Shown: positions 50,173-59,576, counted from the stretch's first letter. The stretch: 64,000 bases of DNA from Leptolyngbya sp. Cla-17 (GCF_016807185.1 NZ_JAEVYN010000001.1:1-64000), one strand, 5' to 3'. Program-made: numbers and translations. Notes: a model not told the origin generated them from the sequence alone.

Positions 50173-51243
50173 ATGCTTGAACCCATTCTCAACAATTTAG
50201 TGGCTGGCAACCCGTTGGAGATTGCAGACTGGCGATCGCTGGAACAGGATGCATTAGCAGACAAGCAACGAGCAGAGGCATTTGATCTGTCAGAGATAAC
50301 AGTCAAACACGACATTCAACGGCGGGCAGTGCTGCTTCGGCTGGTGTATCCAGAGTTTCGTGCTTTTTGTCAGGCAACCCTTGGCAATCCGGCTGACTTT
50401 CTCACAACGCTGTGGCGGGTGTGGTTGCCGATCGCCCAACAACTTGCCAATCGCCATCAACAGGTTGGACGACCGTTTGTGCAGGGAATTTTAGGTGGGC
50501 AGGGAACGGGGAAAACAACCTTGAGTAAGCTGCTGACCGTGCTGTTACGGCAGATGGGATTGAACGCGCTTAACTGGTCATTGGATGATTTGTATAAAAC
50601 ATTCAGCGATCGCCAGCGGCTGCAAGCTCAAGACCCCCGGCTAGTCTGGCGCGGTCCACCGGGAACCCATGATGTAGCATTGGGCATTGAAACCCTCGAT
50701 CTCCTTTGCCAATCTTCTGATCAGATAATTTCTATCCCGCGATTTGACAAGTCTTTGCATAACGGAGCGGGCGATCGCGCCACTCCTGAACAGGCGCAAA
50801 ACATTGACATCATCTTGTTTGAAGGCTGGTTTGTCGGTGTGCAGCCCATTGATTCAACAGCCTTTGATCAAGCCCCGCCACCGATTTTGACTGAAGCAGA
50901 CCGTGCCTTTGCCCGCGATATCAATGCTCGCTTGCAGGCATATCTCCCCCTATGGCAACGGCTAGATAGCCTCTGGGTGCTGAATTTGTCAGATTATCGG
51001 CTCAGCAAGCAATGGCGCAAACAAGCAGAACAGCAAATGAGAGCAGCGGGTAAACCGGGCATGGGTGATGCAGAGATCGACGCATTTGTTGATTATTTTT
51101 GGCGATCGCTGCATCCAGCATTATTCATGCCAACCGCCTTAAAAAGAGCGGATTTGATCATCGAACTTCAGCCTGATCATTCTATGGGTGCACTTTATCG
51201 GATCACGGGTGCCGAATCGCCGCTCGTAGGGGATAGTAAATGA
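50173..51243 (+). CDS. glyK: D-glycerate 3-kinase (GLYK type)
   Basis: Last enzyme of photorespiration: phosphorylates D-glycerate to 3-phosphoglycerate for the Calvin cycle. The 356-residue P-loop kinase of the plant/cyanobacterial GLYK class has Walker A in GILGGQGTGKTTLSKLL (about residues 112-128), a Walker B-like NWSLDDLYKTF, substrate-region WRGPPGTHDVALG and DIILFEGWFVGVQP. It is unrelated to bacterial GarK/GlxK kinases. The next gene starts about 50 nt downstream on the same strand, so co-transcription with the channel gene is possible. Confidence 0.93.
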   Translation: MLEPILNNLVAGNPLEIADWRSLEQDALADKQRAEAFDLSEITVKHDIQRRAVLLRLVYPEFRAFCQATLGNPADFLTTLWRVWLPIAQQLANRHQQVGRPFVQGILGGQGTGKTTLSKLLTVLLRQMGLNALNWSLDDLYKTFSDRQRLQAQDPRLVWRGPPGTHDVALGIETLDLLCQSSDQIISIPRFDKSLHNGAGDRATPEQAQNIDIILFEGWFVGVQPIDSTAFDQAPPPILTEADRAFARDINARLQAYLPLWQRLDSLWVLNLSDYRLSKQWRKQAEQQMRAAGKPGMGDAEIDAFVDYFWRSLHPALFMPTALKRADLIIELQPDHSMGALYRITGAESPLVGDSK

Positions 51244-51291
51244 GTGAATCAGGAATAGGTGAGAGTGAAGCGAGTGCAAGTGAAAACGACG

Positions 51292-53196
51292 ATGAATAGC
51301 AAGGCGATTCTGCCAAAAATGAGACGGCTGTTATTCCTGGCGTTCCTAGCTTGTAGCGTCGCGATCCTGCTGCTATCCCCTTTGAGCGATCGCGCCATTT
51401 CGACCGGGCTGTCTACCAACCTATCGATGGGACAGTTGCCCCTGCCCTCTTTTCCTGCAACATTAGATGCTGCCAATAAACCTCCGGCAGGCGTTCAACG
51501 CTATGGCGCAATTGAGGTTGCCTCTGTTGTTTTAGATGAGCAAGAATTGTTTAAGGTCGCTTCGCCCACGGTTCTCGATCGCAAAAATCCAGGTCAACAA
51601 GTTCCGGTTGAAGTGCGGGCAAACCAAGTAGAAGCCAATCTGAAACGAGTCATTGTTCAAGATCAGCCCCAAGATATTCAGAAAAAACGAGGCTATTCCA
51701 CCCGATTTGACCCCAAAACGCTCCAAGTGTCTCTTGTCAAGGTTCGAGGAGAAACGGTGATAGTAGCAACAGACAACTACCGGACTCAGCGCTTATCGTT
51801 GCTCACCGTCACCAATCTGGATGCCGAGTATTATGGGCTGTCGATAGAGGATTTAGCAAAACAATGGCACACCACCTTAAGTACAGAGCTGAATGCTAAA
51901 TTGCAGGATCGGCTCCCAGAAAAATCTGAAAAACGCATACAAGCTGCCACAACAGCCGGATTGCTTGCCCTGTGCGCTAGTTTATTGCTGTGGTTAATCC
52001 AGCGATCTCTGGAACGACAAGATAAACGGCTGAAAGCTCAGCAGGCGAGGGGTCAGCAAGATATCCTTACCAAAATTGAGCCATCAGCGACCACCACACC
52101 CCCTACCAGCTCCACTGTTCAGCCCACAAAACAATTGGAAGCGGGGCGATCGCCCCTGGTGTTATCCCATCGCCACTTATTAAACATCTTTCGCTGGCTT
52201 TTGGGCTGGGGGCAAGTGGCAGTCTACCTCTTGGGTTTGGCGGCAATTCTCAGCTATTTTCCTCAAACCAATCGTCTGAGTGCCGATCTACTCGGCATTC
52301 CTACTCTACTGCTGTTGATTTGGTTGTTGATGGTGCTGGCAAACTGGATTGGCGAAATTCTCATCGATCGCTTCGCCCTTGCCTGGGAAACCGATCAGTT
52401 GAGGGCATTTCAAATTTTTGAGTTTGATGATCTTCAGCGCAAGTCACTGCGAATTTCAACCGCAATTACCGCATTGCGAGGCTTGAAAACTTTTGCCGTG
52501 TGGACGATGGGCGGCGCACTGGCCCTTCAGGTGTTTGGCATTCCCATTGGCTCCGTGCTAACAGGGGGCGCGCTCGTTGCCTTTGGGGTTTCTCTCGCCT
52601 TCCAAAATTTGATTAAGGATTTAATCAATGGCTGCTTAATTTTGTGGGAAGACCAATACGGCTTGGGAGATACGATTTCCATTAGCGGGACAACGGGTTT
52701 GGTGGAAAGCATGAACCTGCGCGTCACTCAAATTCGCGATGTAGAAGGGCGATTGATCACCATTCCCAACAGTTCTATTATCAAAGTCGAAAATTTAACC
52801 CGAACTTGGTCACGAGTGAATTTTGATCTCCAGATTGACTATGAAACCGATGTAGATAAGGCGATCGCGATTGTGGATGAAGTCGCTCAACAACTCTATG
52901 CCGAACCTGAATGGAGCGATCGTATTCTAGAAGCGCCCAAAGTGCTGGGAGTTGAAAATCTTTCCCACATAGACATGACTATTCGCACTTGGATTAAAAC
53001 TAAACCCTCCGAGCAGTGGAACATTGGGCGAGAATTCCGCCGCCGCATTCGTCGTGCTCTTGCTAAAAATAACATTCAAGTCGGCATTCCCCAGCAAATC
53101 CACGCTGACACTCTCGCCTTAGAAAACAGTGCTCATCATCAGCCAGTCGAAGAATCCCCGCAAGACACCTTAGATGCTTCATTCAAAAAACCTTAA
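51292..53196 (+). CDS. MscS-family mechanosensitive channel
   Basis: The roughly 634-residue channel of the larger MscS group has an N-terminal signal or membrane helix (LLFLAFLACSVAILLLSPLS). A long extracytoplasmic domain (about 40-215) and a membrane bundle follow. The pore helix is GSVLTGGALVAFGVSLAFQN followed by LIKDLINGCLILWEDQY. The cytoplasmic beta and alpha/beta domains include GDTISISGTTGLVESMNLRV and GRLITIPNSSI. The start is ATG 51292; the open frame extends 11 codons further with poor codons. It releases solutes on hypo-osmotic shock. The last residues are Pro/Asp/Glu rich. Confidence 0.92.
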   Translation: MNSKAILPKMRRLLFLAFLACSVAILLLSPLSDRAISTGLSTNLSMGQLPLPSFPATLDAANKPPAGVQRYGAIEVASVVLDEQELFKVASPTVLDRKNPGQQVPVEVRANQVEANLKRVIVQDQPQDIQKKRGYSTRFDPKTLQVSLVKVRGETVIVATDNYRTQRLSLLTVTNLDAEYYGLSIEDLAKQWHTTLSTELNAKLQDRLPEKSEKRIQAATTAGLLALCASLLLWLIQRSLERQDKRLKAQQARGQQDILTKIEPSATTTPPTSSTVQPTKQLEAGRSPLVLSHRHLLNIFRWLLGWGQVAVYLLGLAAILSYFPQTNRLSADLLGIPTLLLLIWLLMVLANWIGEILIDRFALAWETDQLRAFQIFEFDDLQRKSLRISTAITALRGLKTFAVWTMGGALALQVFGIPIGSVLTGGALVAFGVSLAFQNLIKDLINGCLILWEDQYGLGDTISISGTTGLVESMNLRVTQIRDVEGRLITIPNSSIIKVENLTRTWSRVNFDLQIDYETDVDKAIAIVDEVAQQLYAEPEWSDRILEAPKVLGVENLSHIDMTIRTWIKTKPSEQWNIGREFRRRIRRALAKNNIQVGIPQQIHADTLALENSAHHQPVEESPQDTLDASFKKP

Positions 53197-53240
53197 CGTT
53201 AATCTGCCTAGATTCGTCAGTGGCTGGATGATTCAGCATT

Positions 53241-53264
53241 CCACCCCGACGCGCACTCCGCACC
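53241..53264. repeat. Dispersed repeat downstream of the MscS gene
   Basis: CCACCCCGACGCGCACTCCG and CACC; same unit type as the runs at 21274 and 29440. Confidence 0.4.
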
Positions 53265-53385
53265 TTTCGCGAGCGCGCGATTAGAAAAATATTCAACAAA
53301 CTGTCATGAAAGCGCTACAGAGTCTCTAGAATTAGAGTGCTTTGAATTTGGTTATGACAGCGCAGTATTAAGGAGGGGATGAGCG

Positions 53386-54114
53386 GTGAATGTTGCAGAG
53401 ATATTTCAAAAAGGTGGACCCGTCATGGTGCCGCTGCTGTTGCTCTCCATCCTGGCGCTCACAGCCATTTTTGAGCGATCGTGGTTTTGGTTTGGTGTGT
53501 TAACCAAAGAGCGAGAAACCGTTAACCGTGTTCTAGATCCAATTCGGCGCAATGATTGGGTGACTGCCGCCGAGATTGCGAGACAGGCATACGATCAACC
53601 GATTGGGCGTTTTTTATACAGTCCACTGCAACTTAAAAATCCCGATCCAGAACTGGTGCGTCTAGCCTTAGAAGCTTCTGCGGACGACGAACTAGCAGGA
53701 ATGCGGCGGGGAGACAAAATTTTGGAGGCTGTAATCGCCTTGTCTCCTCTGCTCGGCTTGTTGGGAACGGTGGTTGGTCTAATCATCTCCCTACAAAATA
53801 TTCGGATTGGTGATATTGGTGGTGGGTCTGCTGCTGGAGTCACTTCTGGTATTGGAGAAGCATTGATTAGTACGGCGGCTGGGCTAGTTGTTGCCATCAC
53901 TGCGCTCGTGTTTTATCGTACTTTCCAAGCGTTTTTGTTCAATCAAACTAAAGTCTTTCGCAAGTCGGGCAATGAATTGGAATTGCTCTATCGCCAGCGC
54001 TGGGCGCAAACGGATGGCAAAGTGTTGAACGATCTGGATGGGGAAGAATTTGTTAAAACAGAGGCAACTCAGTCAGCCGATTTTCGTTCACCTCATGATC
54101 CCTCAATCACTTAA
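53386..54114 (+). CDS. exbB: MotA/TolQ/ExbB proton channel protein
   Basis: The 242-residue membrane protein has three helices. The first is MVPLLLLSILALTAIFERSW. The conserved pore helices are ALSPLLGLLGTVVGLIISL and ISTAAGLVVAITALVFYR, which contain the TolQ/ExbB glycine-threonine motif and the small-residue face. With ExbD it converts the proton gradient into force on a TonB-type or related partner. The start is GTG 53386, set by an AGGAGG ribosome site about 10 nt upstream. exbD follows after 27 nt. Confidence 0.93.
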   Translation: MNVAEIFQKGGPVMVPLLLLSILALTAIFERSWFWFGVLTKERETVNRVLDPIRRNDWVTAAEIARQAYDQPIGRFLYSPLQLKNPDPELVRLALEASADDELAGMRRGDKILEAVIALSPLLGLLGTVVGLIISLQNIRIGDIGGGSAAGVTSGIGEALISTAAGLVVAITALVFYRTFQAFLFNQTKVFRKSGNELELLYRQRWAQTDGKVLNDLDGEEFVKTEATQSADFRSPHDPSIT

Positions 54115-54141
54115 CTCCTAGCCGCTAGCCCTGTTACCCCT

Positions 54142-54750
54142 ATGAAAATCCATACCGATGCGCCCTCGGAAGATGTACAAATTCAGATCATCCCGCTGAT
54201 TGATGTGATCTTTTGCATTCTGACGTTTTTTATTCTGGCGGCGCTTCAGTTCACCCGTCAGCAGGGAATCAACACCAGTTTGCCTGAAGTCACTACCGGT
54301 GCGCCTCTCACCAGCAATCGAGAAATGGTTACAGTGACGATCGCGCCGACAGGTCAACTCTATGCAGATCAAAAACCCGTCGATCGCGCTCAACTCGCTC
54401 AACTATTAACACTGTACGTGCAGCAAAATCCATCAGGACTGCTGGTGCTAAATGCTTCTCCCACAGCCTTTTACAATGATGTGATTCAAGTGCTAGATCT
54501 GATGCGGTCAGTCGGGGGCGATCGCGCCACTTTAGCAACAACACCTGCCGCTGCACCCTCACCCGGTTCTCTACCTACCAATCCATCTGCCGTACCCAGC
54601 CCTACTGCATCGCCATTTAATCCCTTCGAGCCATTTGGCACCAGCCCTGTGCCTGGGGCAAACCCTATTCCTGGGCAAGTACCCGATGCGCTGGTTACGC
54701 CAATCGCTCCAAATGGAATTGTGACTCCATCTCCCACACCATCGCCTTAG
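54142..54750 (+). CDS. exbD: ExbD/TolR biopolymer transport protein
   Basis: The 202-residue partner of ExbB has a short cytoplasmic start and one helix carrying the essential aspartate in IQIIPLIDVIFCILTFFILA. A periplasmic domain follows (VTIAPTGQLYADQKPVDRAQ, YNDVIQVLDLMRSVGGDRA). An unusual Pro/Ser/Thr-rich tail of about 65 residues ends in TPSPTPSP. The tail is absent from standard ExbD and may span peptidoglycan. No tonB is seen next to it; an extracytoplasmic binding-protein gene follows after 12 nt instead. Confidence 0.92.
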   Translation: MKIHTDAPSEDVQIQIIPLIDVIFCILTFFILAALQFTRQQGINTSLPEVTTGAPLTSNREMVTVTIAPTGQLYADQKPVDRAQLAQLLTLYVQQNPSGLLVLNASPTAFYNDVIQVLDLMRSVGGDRATLATTPAAAPSPGSLPTNPSAVPSPTASPFNPFEPFGTSPVPGANPIPGQVPDALVTPIAPNGIVTPSPTPSP

Positions 54751-54762
54751 AGAACTAATAGT

Positions 54763-56697
54763 GTGTCAACCGGAAGTCGAGGTTTGGGGCTAGGGTGGTC
54801 GTTGGGTAAGAGGAAGAAATCTTTGAAAAGATGGAATTGGACATGGGACGTAGGGCTTTGGCTTAGCCGTAATTTTGATGTAAGCCAGATCGTGCGGTGG
54901 ATTGATGCTGTTGGGCAGCGATCGCTCCTCTTGTTCCTAGCGATCGCGTTACTTGTGCCGCTCAGCAGTTGCCAGCCAACCCTCTACAAAACCAAAGCGG
55001 CAGCGCAATCTCAACTTATTCTCAGCACCCTCAGTGACCCCAATACCTTCAACTTTGCCAACAAAAACACCTTCCCCAACATTTTCCTGTTTACGTACGA
55101 ATGCTTGACGAATGAAAATGGCGTGACTGGGGAAATTGAGCCTGCCCTGGCAGAATCTTGGCAGGTGTCGAAAGATAATAAACGAGTCGTGTTTAAGCTG
55201 CGTCCTGGGTTGAAATGGTCGGATGGGCAACCACTGACTGCTGATGATGTCGTTTTTACCTATCAAGATATTGTTGCCAACCCCGCCATTCCCACAGATG
55301 CCAAAGAGAGCATTCAAATTGGCGAGAATAAAGCCTATCCTCAGCCCCGCAAGTTGGATGATTTAACCGTTGAATTCACACTGCCAGAACCCTTTGCGCC
55401 TTTTCTTCGGGCAACAGCTGGTCCGGATGGCATTGCTATTCAGCCAAAACACATTTTGGCAGAAACTTTGACCACAAAAGGATCAGATGGAAACCTAACG
55501 TTTTTGTCTACCTGGGGCACCAACACCGACCCAAAAAAGGTGGTGGTGAACGGCCCCTATCTAATGGAAAGCTATGTGGCAGGACAAAGGCTCGTGTTTC
55601 GGCGTAATCCTTACTACTGGCGCAAAGATGCCCAAGGCAATCCTTTGCCCTATGTGGAGCGAATCATTTGGCAGTTTATCGAAAACACTGACACGCAGCT
55701 TCTACGGTTTCGCTCGGGCGAACTGGATGTGATGGGTGATGCCCGTCCCCTGCGCCCAGAATATTATTCCTTGCTGAAGCGTGAAGAAGCACGCGGAAAT
55801 TTTCAGGTTTACAATGGCGGTCCTTGGTCGGGGGTGCTGTATCTCACATTTAATCTGAACAAGGCGACGAATAAAGATGGGAAGCCGTTTGTAGACCCAA
55901 TTAAACTGCGTTGGTTTAGCAATTTGTCGTTTCGGCAGGCGATCGCCCACGCCATTGATCGCCAAAAAATCAACACCAATATCTTTCGCGGCCTGGGCAT
56001 TGTGTTGAACTCGCCGATTTCGGTGCAAAGTCCCTATTTTCTGAAGCCAGAGCAAGGTTTAAAGACCTACGACTACAATCTAGAAAAAGCAAAACAACTG
56101 CTGCTAGGAGCCGGATTTCAGTATAAGCAAAATCAGCTTTTGGATGCAGAGGGTCACCCCGTTCGCTTTACTTTGATGACCAATTCTGGAAATAAAGTGC
56201 GAGAGGCGATCGGCGCTCAGGTAAAAGAAGACCTCAGCAAAATTGGCATCCAGGTCGATTTCACGCCGCTGAACTTCAACGTGCTGGTAGAAAAAACCTC
56301 TGGCTCCCGCGAATGGGACGCCCACATGATCGGCTTTACGGGTGGCATTGAGCCTCACTCAGCGGCAAACCTCTGGCTCAGTAGCGGCGCATCCCATTCC
56401 TTCAATTTGAAGCAGCAGCCCGGTCAGCCGCCTATCCAAGGTTGGCAGCCTTACAAGTTTGAACAGGAAATCGATCGCCTGATGGTTGCTGGCGCACGGG
56501 AACTAGATGAAGCAAAACGTAGGCAAGTGTATGCAGACTATCAGCGCGTGGTGCAAGAGAATTTGCCCGTCATTTTTCTAGTTAACGATCGCGCTTTGAT
56601 GGCTGCCCGCAACACCGTTCAAGGCTTGCGATACTCTGGCTTACCGAGTTGGGGCTTGTGGAATATTCAGGATTTGAAGATGACGACTGGCAAATGA
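54763..56697 (+). CDS. ABC transporter substrate-binding lipoprotein, family 5 (peptide/nickel type)
   Basis: The 644-residue protein has an unusually long N terminus (about 68 residues) before a lipobox LVPLSSC, so lipidation at about Cys69 is likely; a later start may be the true one. The SBP_bac_5 body has GEIEPALAESWQVSKDNKRV, FKLRPGLKWSDGQPLTADDV, LRFRSGELDVMGDA, FRQAIAHAIDRQKINTNIF and YRQ-type C-terminal segments. It should bind oligopeptides, nickel-chelates or similar ligands. No permease or ATPase is encoded here. It is 12 nt behind exbD and 131 nt before larB, an uncommon grouping. Confidence 0.88.
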   Translation: MSTGSRGLGLGWSLGKRKKSLKRWNWTWDVGLWLSRNFDVSQIVRWIDAVGQRSLLLFLAIALLVPLSSCQPTLYKTKAAAQSQLILSTLSDPNTFNFANKNTFPNIFLFTYECLTNENGVTGEIEPALAESWQVSKDNKRVVFKLRPGLKWSDGQPLTADDVVFTYQDIVANPAIPTDAKESIQIGENKAYPQPRKLDDLTVEFTLPEPFAPFLRATAGPDGIAIQPKHILAETLTTKGSDGNLTFLSTWGTNTDPKKVVVNGPYLMESYVAGQRLVFRRNPYYWRKDAQGNPLPYVERIIWQFIENTDTQLLRFRSGELDVMGDARPLRPEYYSLLKREEARGNFQVYNGGPWSGVLYLTFNLNKATNKDGKPFVDPIKLRWFSNLSFRQAIAHAIDRQKINTNIFRGLGIVLNSPISVQSPYFLKPEQGLKTYDYNLEKAKQLLLGAGFQYKQNQLLDAEGHPVRFTLMTNSGNKVREAIGAQVKEDLSKIGIQVDFTPLNFNVLVEKTSGSREWDAHMIGFTGGIEPHSAANLWLSSGASHSFNLKQQPGQPPIQGWQPYKFEQEIDRLMVAGARELDEAKRRQVYADYQRVVQENLPVIFLVNDRALMAARNTVQGLRYSGLPSWGLWNIQDLKMTTGK

Positions 56698-56699
56698 CG

Positions 56700-56724
56700 T
56701 TCGCATAGCGTCTCCGTGGGAGAT
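56700..56724 (+). repeat. Short palindromic dispersed repeat after the binding-protein gene
   Basis: TTCGCATAGCGTCTCCGTGG and GAGAT; a near-identical inverted copy is at 2730-2751. TCTCCGTGGGAGA forms a small hairpin. Confidence 0.5.
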
Positions 56725-56861
56725 ATAGCAATCGCCGATTGATCAGCAACTTCAAACCTTGTGCTTTAAACTTGTGTAAATCAGAGGAGCGGTTCTCACA
56801 AACTGAAGCGATCGCCCTAAAGTAGAAATTGCATCCATATCCATTTGTATTTCTTTTTGCT

Positions 56862-57662
56862 GTGACTCAACCTGAAGCGATTCGCCATCTACTCAACGCT
56901 GTTGCCCAAGGGGAAGTTTCCCCGGATAGTGCCCTCGACAAGCTTAAGTATTTTAACTACGAGCCAGTGGGTGACTTTGCCCATATTGATCATCACCGTA
57001 CCCTGCGAACTGGATTTCCTGAAGTGATTTGGGGATTGGGCAAAACGCCGGAGCAAATCGCCCAAATTATAGAAGTGATGCGGCAACAAACACCGGTGGT
57101 CATGGCAACCCGAATTGAACCGGATGTGTATGAGCAACTGCGATCGCAAGTGCCAGACTTGCACTACTACCCAATGGCGCGAATTTGCACCGTGCAAGCA
57201 CAGCCTGACATCAATCCGCAGAATGCAAACTTTGCTCACCCTGGTTTAATCAGCATTCTTTCGGCTGGCACCTCCGATTTACCCGTTGCCGAAGAAGCAG
57301 CGATTACCGCAGAACTCTGTGGCTTTCAGGTGAAACGCCTGTGGGACGTGGGCGTTGCCGGAATTCATCGATTGCTAAACCAGCGAGACGCGATCGTCGA
57401 TGCCGATGTGCTGATCGTCGTTGCAGGCATGGAAGGAGCCTTGCCCAGCGTCGTCGCAGGCTTAGCCGACTGCCCCGTGATTGCCGTGCCCACCAGCATT
57501 GGCTATGGAGCTAGTTTCAACGGCTTAGCCGCGCTGCTTGCTATGCTCAACTCCTGCGCCGCTGGAGTCGGTGTCGTCAATATCGACAACGGTTTTGGAG
57601 CCGCCATGCTAGCCGGAAAAATTCTGCGAACCGCCGAACGACTCAGTAATAAAGATGACTAG
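56862..57662 (+). CDS. larB: Nickel-pincer cofactor carboxylase LarB
   Basis: LarB carboxylates and hydrolyses nicotinic acid adenine dinucleotide in the synthesis of the nickel-pincer cofactor used by lactate racemase-like enzymes. The roughly 266-residue protein resembles PurE in its C-terminal half: ISILSAGTSDLPVAEEAAIT, RLWDVGVAGIHRLL, VVAGMEGALPSVVAGLADCP and VIAVPTSIGYG. The N-terminal family segment FAHIDHHRTLRTGFPEVIWG is present. The start is GTG at 56862 (MTQPEAIRHLL); the open frame begins earlier at a TTG. larC, larE and larA are not in this window. Confidence 0.93.
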   Translation: MTQPEAIRHLLNAVAQGEVSPDSALDKLKYFNYEPVGDFAHIDHHRTLRTGFPEVIWGLGKTPEQIAQIIEVMRQQTPVVMATRIEPDVYEQLRSQVPDLHYYPMARICTVQAQPDINPQNANFAHPGLISILSAGTSDLPVAEEAAITAELCGFQVKRLWDVGVAGIHRLLNQRDAIVDADVLIVVAGMEGALPSVVAGLADCPVIAVPTSIGYGASFNGLAALLAMLNSCAAGVGVVNIDNGFGAAMLAGKILRTAERLSNKDD

Positions 57663-57903
57663 TCATTAGCATTCCACGCGCTAACTTACCTAAAGGTGAA
57701 AGACATTAAATTTGTTAGTGAGATTACACATATTGAAAATCTAATTTCTTAGAAGCATTTTTCAGTTTCATAAGATAATTCGGCACAGCGAAACTCTTCA
57801 TGAAAGCGCTCAAATAGTTTGGGAAAAGTATAAATTGATATCAACATGAAACATATTGCTTAGAGGCATAGGAGTACTCGACAAAACATTTCGGTTAGTA
57901 TGT

Positions 57904-58557
57904 ATGCGCTACCTTTACATCAAGTTTGATGATATGGAACGCGATGATTCACTAGCCGCTGAACGGCTACGGCAATTCTTCCAAAGTTCTGAAACTGGAA
58001 TGGGCGATCGTGTTCCTCCCGGTCAGCACTTAACAAATAAGTTTCCGGTGCTGACCTTTGGTGACACCCCTTCGATCAATGTCACTGACTGGCAATTAAA
58101 AGTATGGGGCCTGACAAAGGAAGTGCTTTTTAGCTGGTTAGATCTGATGGCTATGTCTCAAAGCACCTTCACTGACGATTTCCATTGCGTCACGGGCTGG
58201 TCAAAGCTAGATGTGCAGTGGACAGGGATCAAGGTTCTAGATTTTATGCGGCAAGTTAAAGTTGAGCCGCAAGCCGCTCATATCCTTGCACATTGCTATG
58301 GCGGTTACACTACAAACATTGCAATAGATGATTTTTTGCGGGAAGAGAACTTTTTTGCCCATACATTGTTTGGTGAGCCATTGCCTTCAGAGCACGGTGG
58401 TCCGTTGCGTTTGGTTGTTCCCCATCTCTACGCCTGGAAAAGTGCCAAATGGATTAATGGGCTGGAGTTCCTTGAACAAGAAGACCTAGGTTTTTGGGAG
58501 CGAAATGGCTATCATCGTCGAGGTAACCCCTGGGCAATAGAACGCTGTAGCGATTGA
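57904..58557 (+). CDS. Molybdopterin-binding oxidoreductase, sulfite-oxidase fold (YuiH-like)
   Basis: The roughly 217-residue protein is a stand-alone molybdopterin domain of the sulfite oxidase/YedY superfamily. NKFPVLTFGDTPSINVTDWQ begins the domain. The active-site cysteine that ligates molybdenum is in FHCVTGWSKLDVQWTGI, and GEPLPSEHGGPLRLVVPHLY plus WERNGYHRRGNPW close it. No Tat signal is visible and it starts near MRYLYIKFDD, so it is probably cytosolic. Substrate unknown. An IS630 element begins 4 bp after its stop codon and did not disrupt the gene. Confidence 0.88.
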   Translation: MRYLYIKFDDMERDDSLAAERLRQFFQSSETGMGDRVPPGQHLTNKFPVLTFGDTPSINVTDWQLKVWGLTKEVLFSWLDLMAMSQSTFTDDFHCVTGWSKLDVQWTGIKVLDFMRQVKVEPQAAHILAHCYGGYTTNIAIDDFLREENFFAHTLFGEPLPSEHGGPLRLVVPHLYAWKSAKWINGLEFLEQEDLGFWERNGYHRRGNPWAIERCSD

Positions 58558-58561
58558 ACTA

Positions 58562-59574
58562 CGGCGGATTGCAGTGTTAAGAGGGACAGTAACAGCAGTG
58601 TGCAAACCAGTTGTGCAAATGTTGAGGATCTATCAAATCCATCGCTGTGGCAATGAGGGTATCTACCCTTTTCGAGGTTGTCGGCGAGAACTGTCTTAGG
58701 AAAGCCTTTAACTGTGACCACCAATGCTCAATCGGATTAAATTCGGGAGAGTAAGGAGACAGATACAGAACCTTCGCTCCAACCGCCTCAATTAAAGGTG
58801 CAATGGCTTTTACCTTGTGAGCAGGCAGGTTATCCATGACCACGACAGCCCCTTTCCACAGTTGAGGCACAAGACACTTTGAGACGTACACCTCAAAGAC
58901 AACCGCGTCCATCGACTGATCTATCGTCATCACAGCCAGCACCTTTGAGACGGTAATCGCGCCCATGACACTCACCTTCTTGCCCCGATAAAAAGGTTTG
59001 AAGTCATACGCTCGTTCCCCAGGTGCAGCACGGGCATGGGTTCGCATGAGTCCCAGTAGAACACCCATCTCATCGAGAAACACTAAATCTTTGAGTTCTA
59101 TACTCGTCACCTGTGCCCAGTACTCCTGTCTCAGGAGTTGGACTCGTTCGCTGGTGGCTTGGCTGGAGCGGAGCGTTTTTTTTTGCGCGGTAAATTGAGT
59201 CTCTGAAAGGTTCGGCACATAGTACTTTGGCTAACCCATAGCCCAGTCTCATCAAAGAGTAGCTCACAATATTCCGCTAAGGTCGCATCGCGCTGGTTCT
59301 CGAAGATCGCCACTAACTGGTCTTTGTGCTCCATCACAGGACTCACCGAACCACCCTGCTTATGGGGAACGACGTGACCTTCTGTGCGCTTCTGAATCAT
59401 CCATCTCTCGACGCAACTCTTGCTGACAGCAAAGCGGGCAGCAACTTTTCGGATCGAGCTATCACCCTTCTCCATAGCACTTACAATCTTCTCTCGAAAG
59501 TCTATGGAATACGGCTTCATTTTTGACCCAACGTTGTAATCCTTCATTGTCCTCTATCTGACTGCAATCCGCTG
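58562..59574 (-). mobile_element. IS630-family insertion sequence with frameshifted transposase, flanked by TA
   Basis: The left end CGGCGGATTGCAGT begins at 58562. The right end ACTGCAATCCGCTG ends at 59574, with 13 of 14 positions complementary. TA flanks both ends (58560-58561 and 59575-59576). The length is 1013 bp, holding two overlapping frames of one transposase. It is a different lineage from the elements at 12911 and 32704. Insertion lies just behind the molybdopterin gene stop. Confidence 0.92.
58577..59547 (-). CDS. IS630-family transposase made by -1 frameshift
   Basis: The first frame (59547 to about 59176) gives the helix-turn-helix half: MKPYSIDFREKIVSAMEKGD, RKVAARFAVSKSCVERWM. 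The second frame (about 59184 to 58577) gives the DDE half: FLDEMGVLLGLMRTHA, VVMDNLPAHKVKA, YSPEFNPIEHWWSQLKAF. They meet at a nine-A run (T run 59176-59184 on the plus strand), where a -1 slip joins LNLPRKKK to TLRSSQATSERVQLL. Programmed -1 slippage at such a run is well known for IS630 elements, so the gene may be functional. The ATG at 59547 has a GAGG ribosome site; 59520 is an alternative. Confidence 0.9.
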
Positions 59575-59576
59575 TA

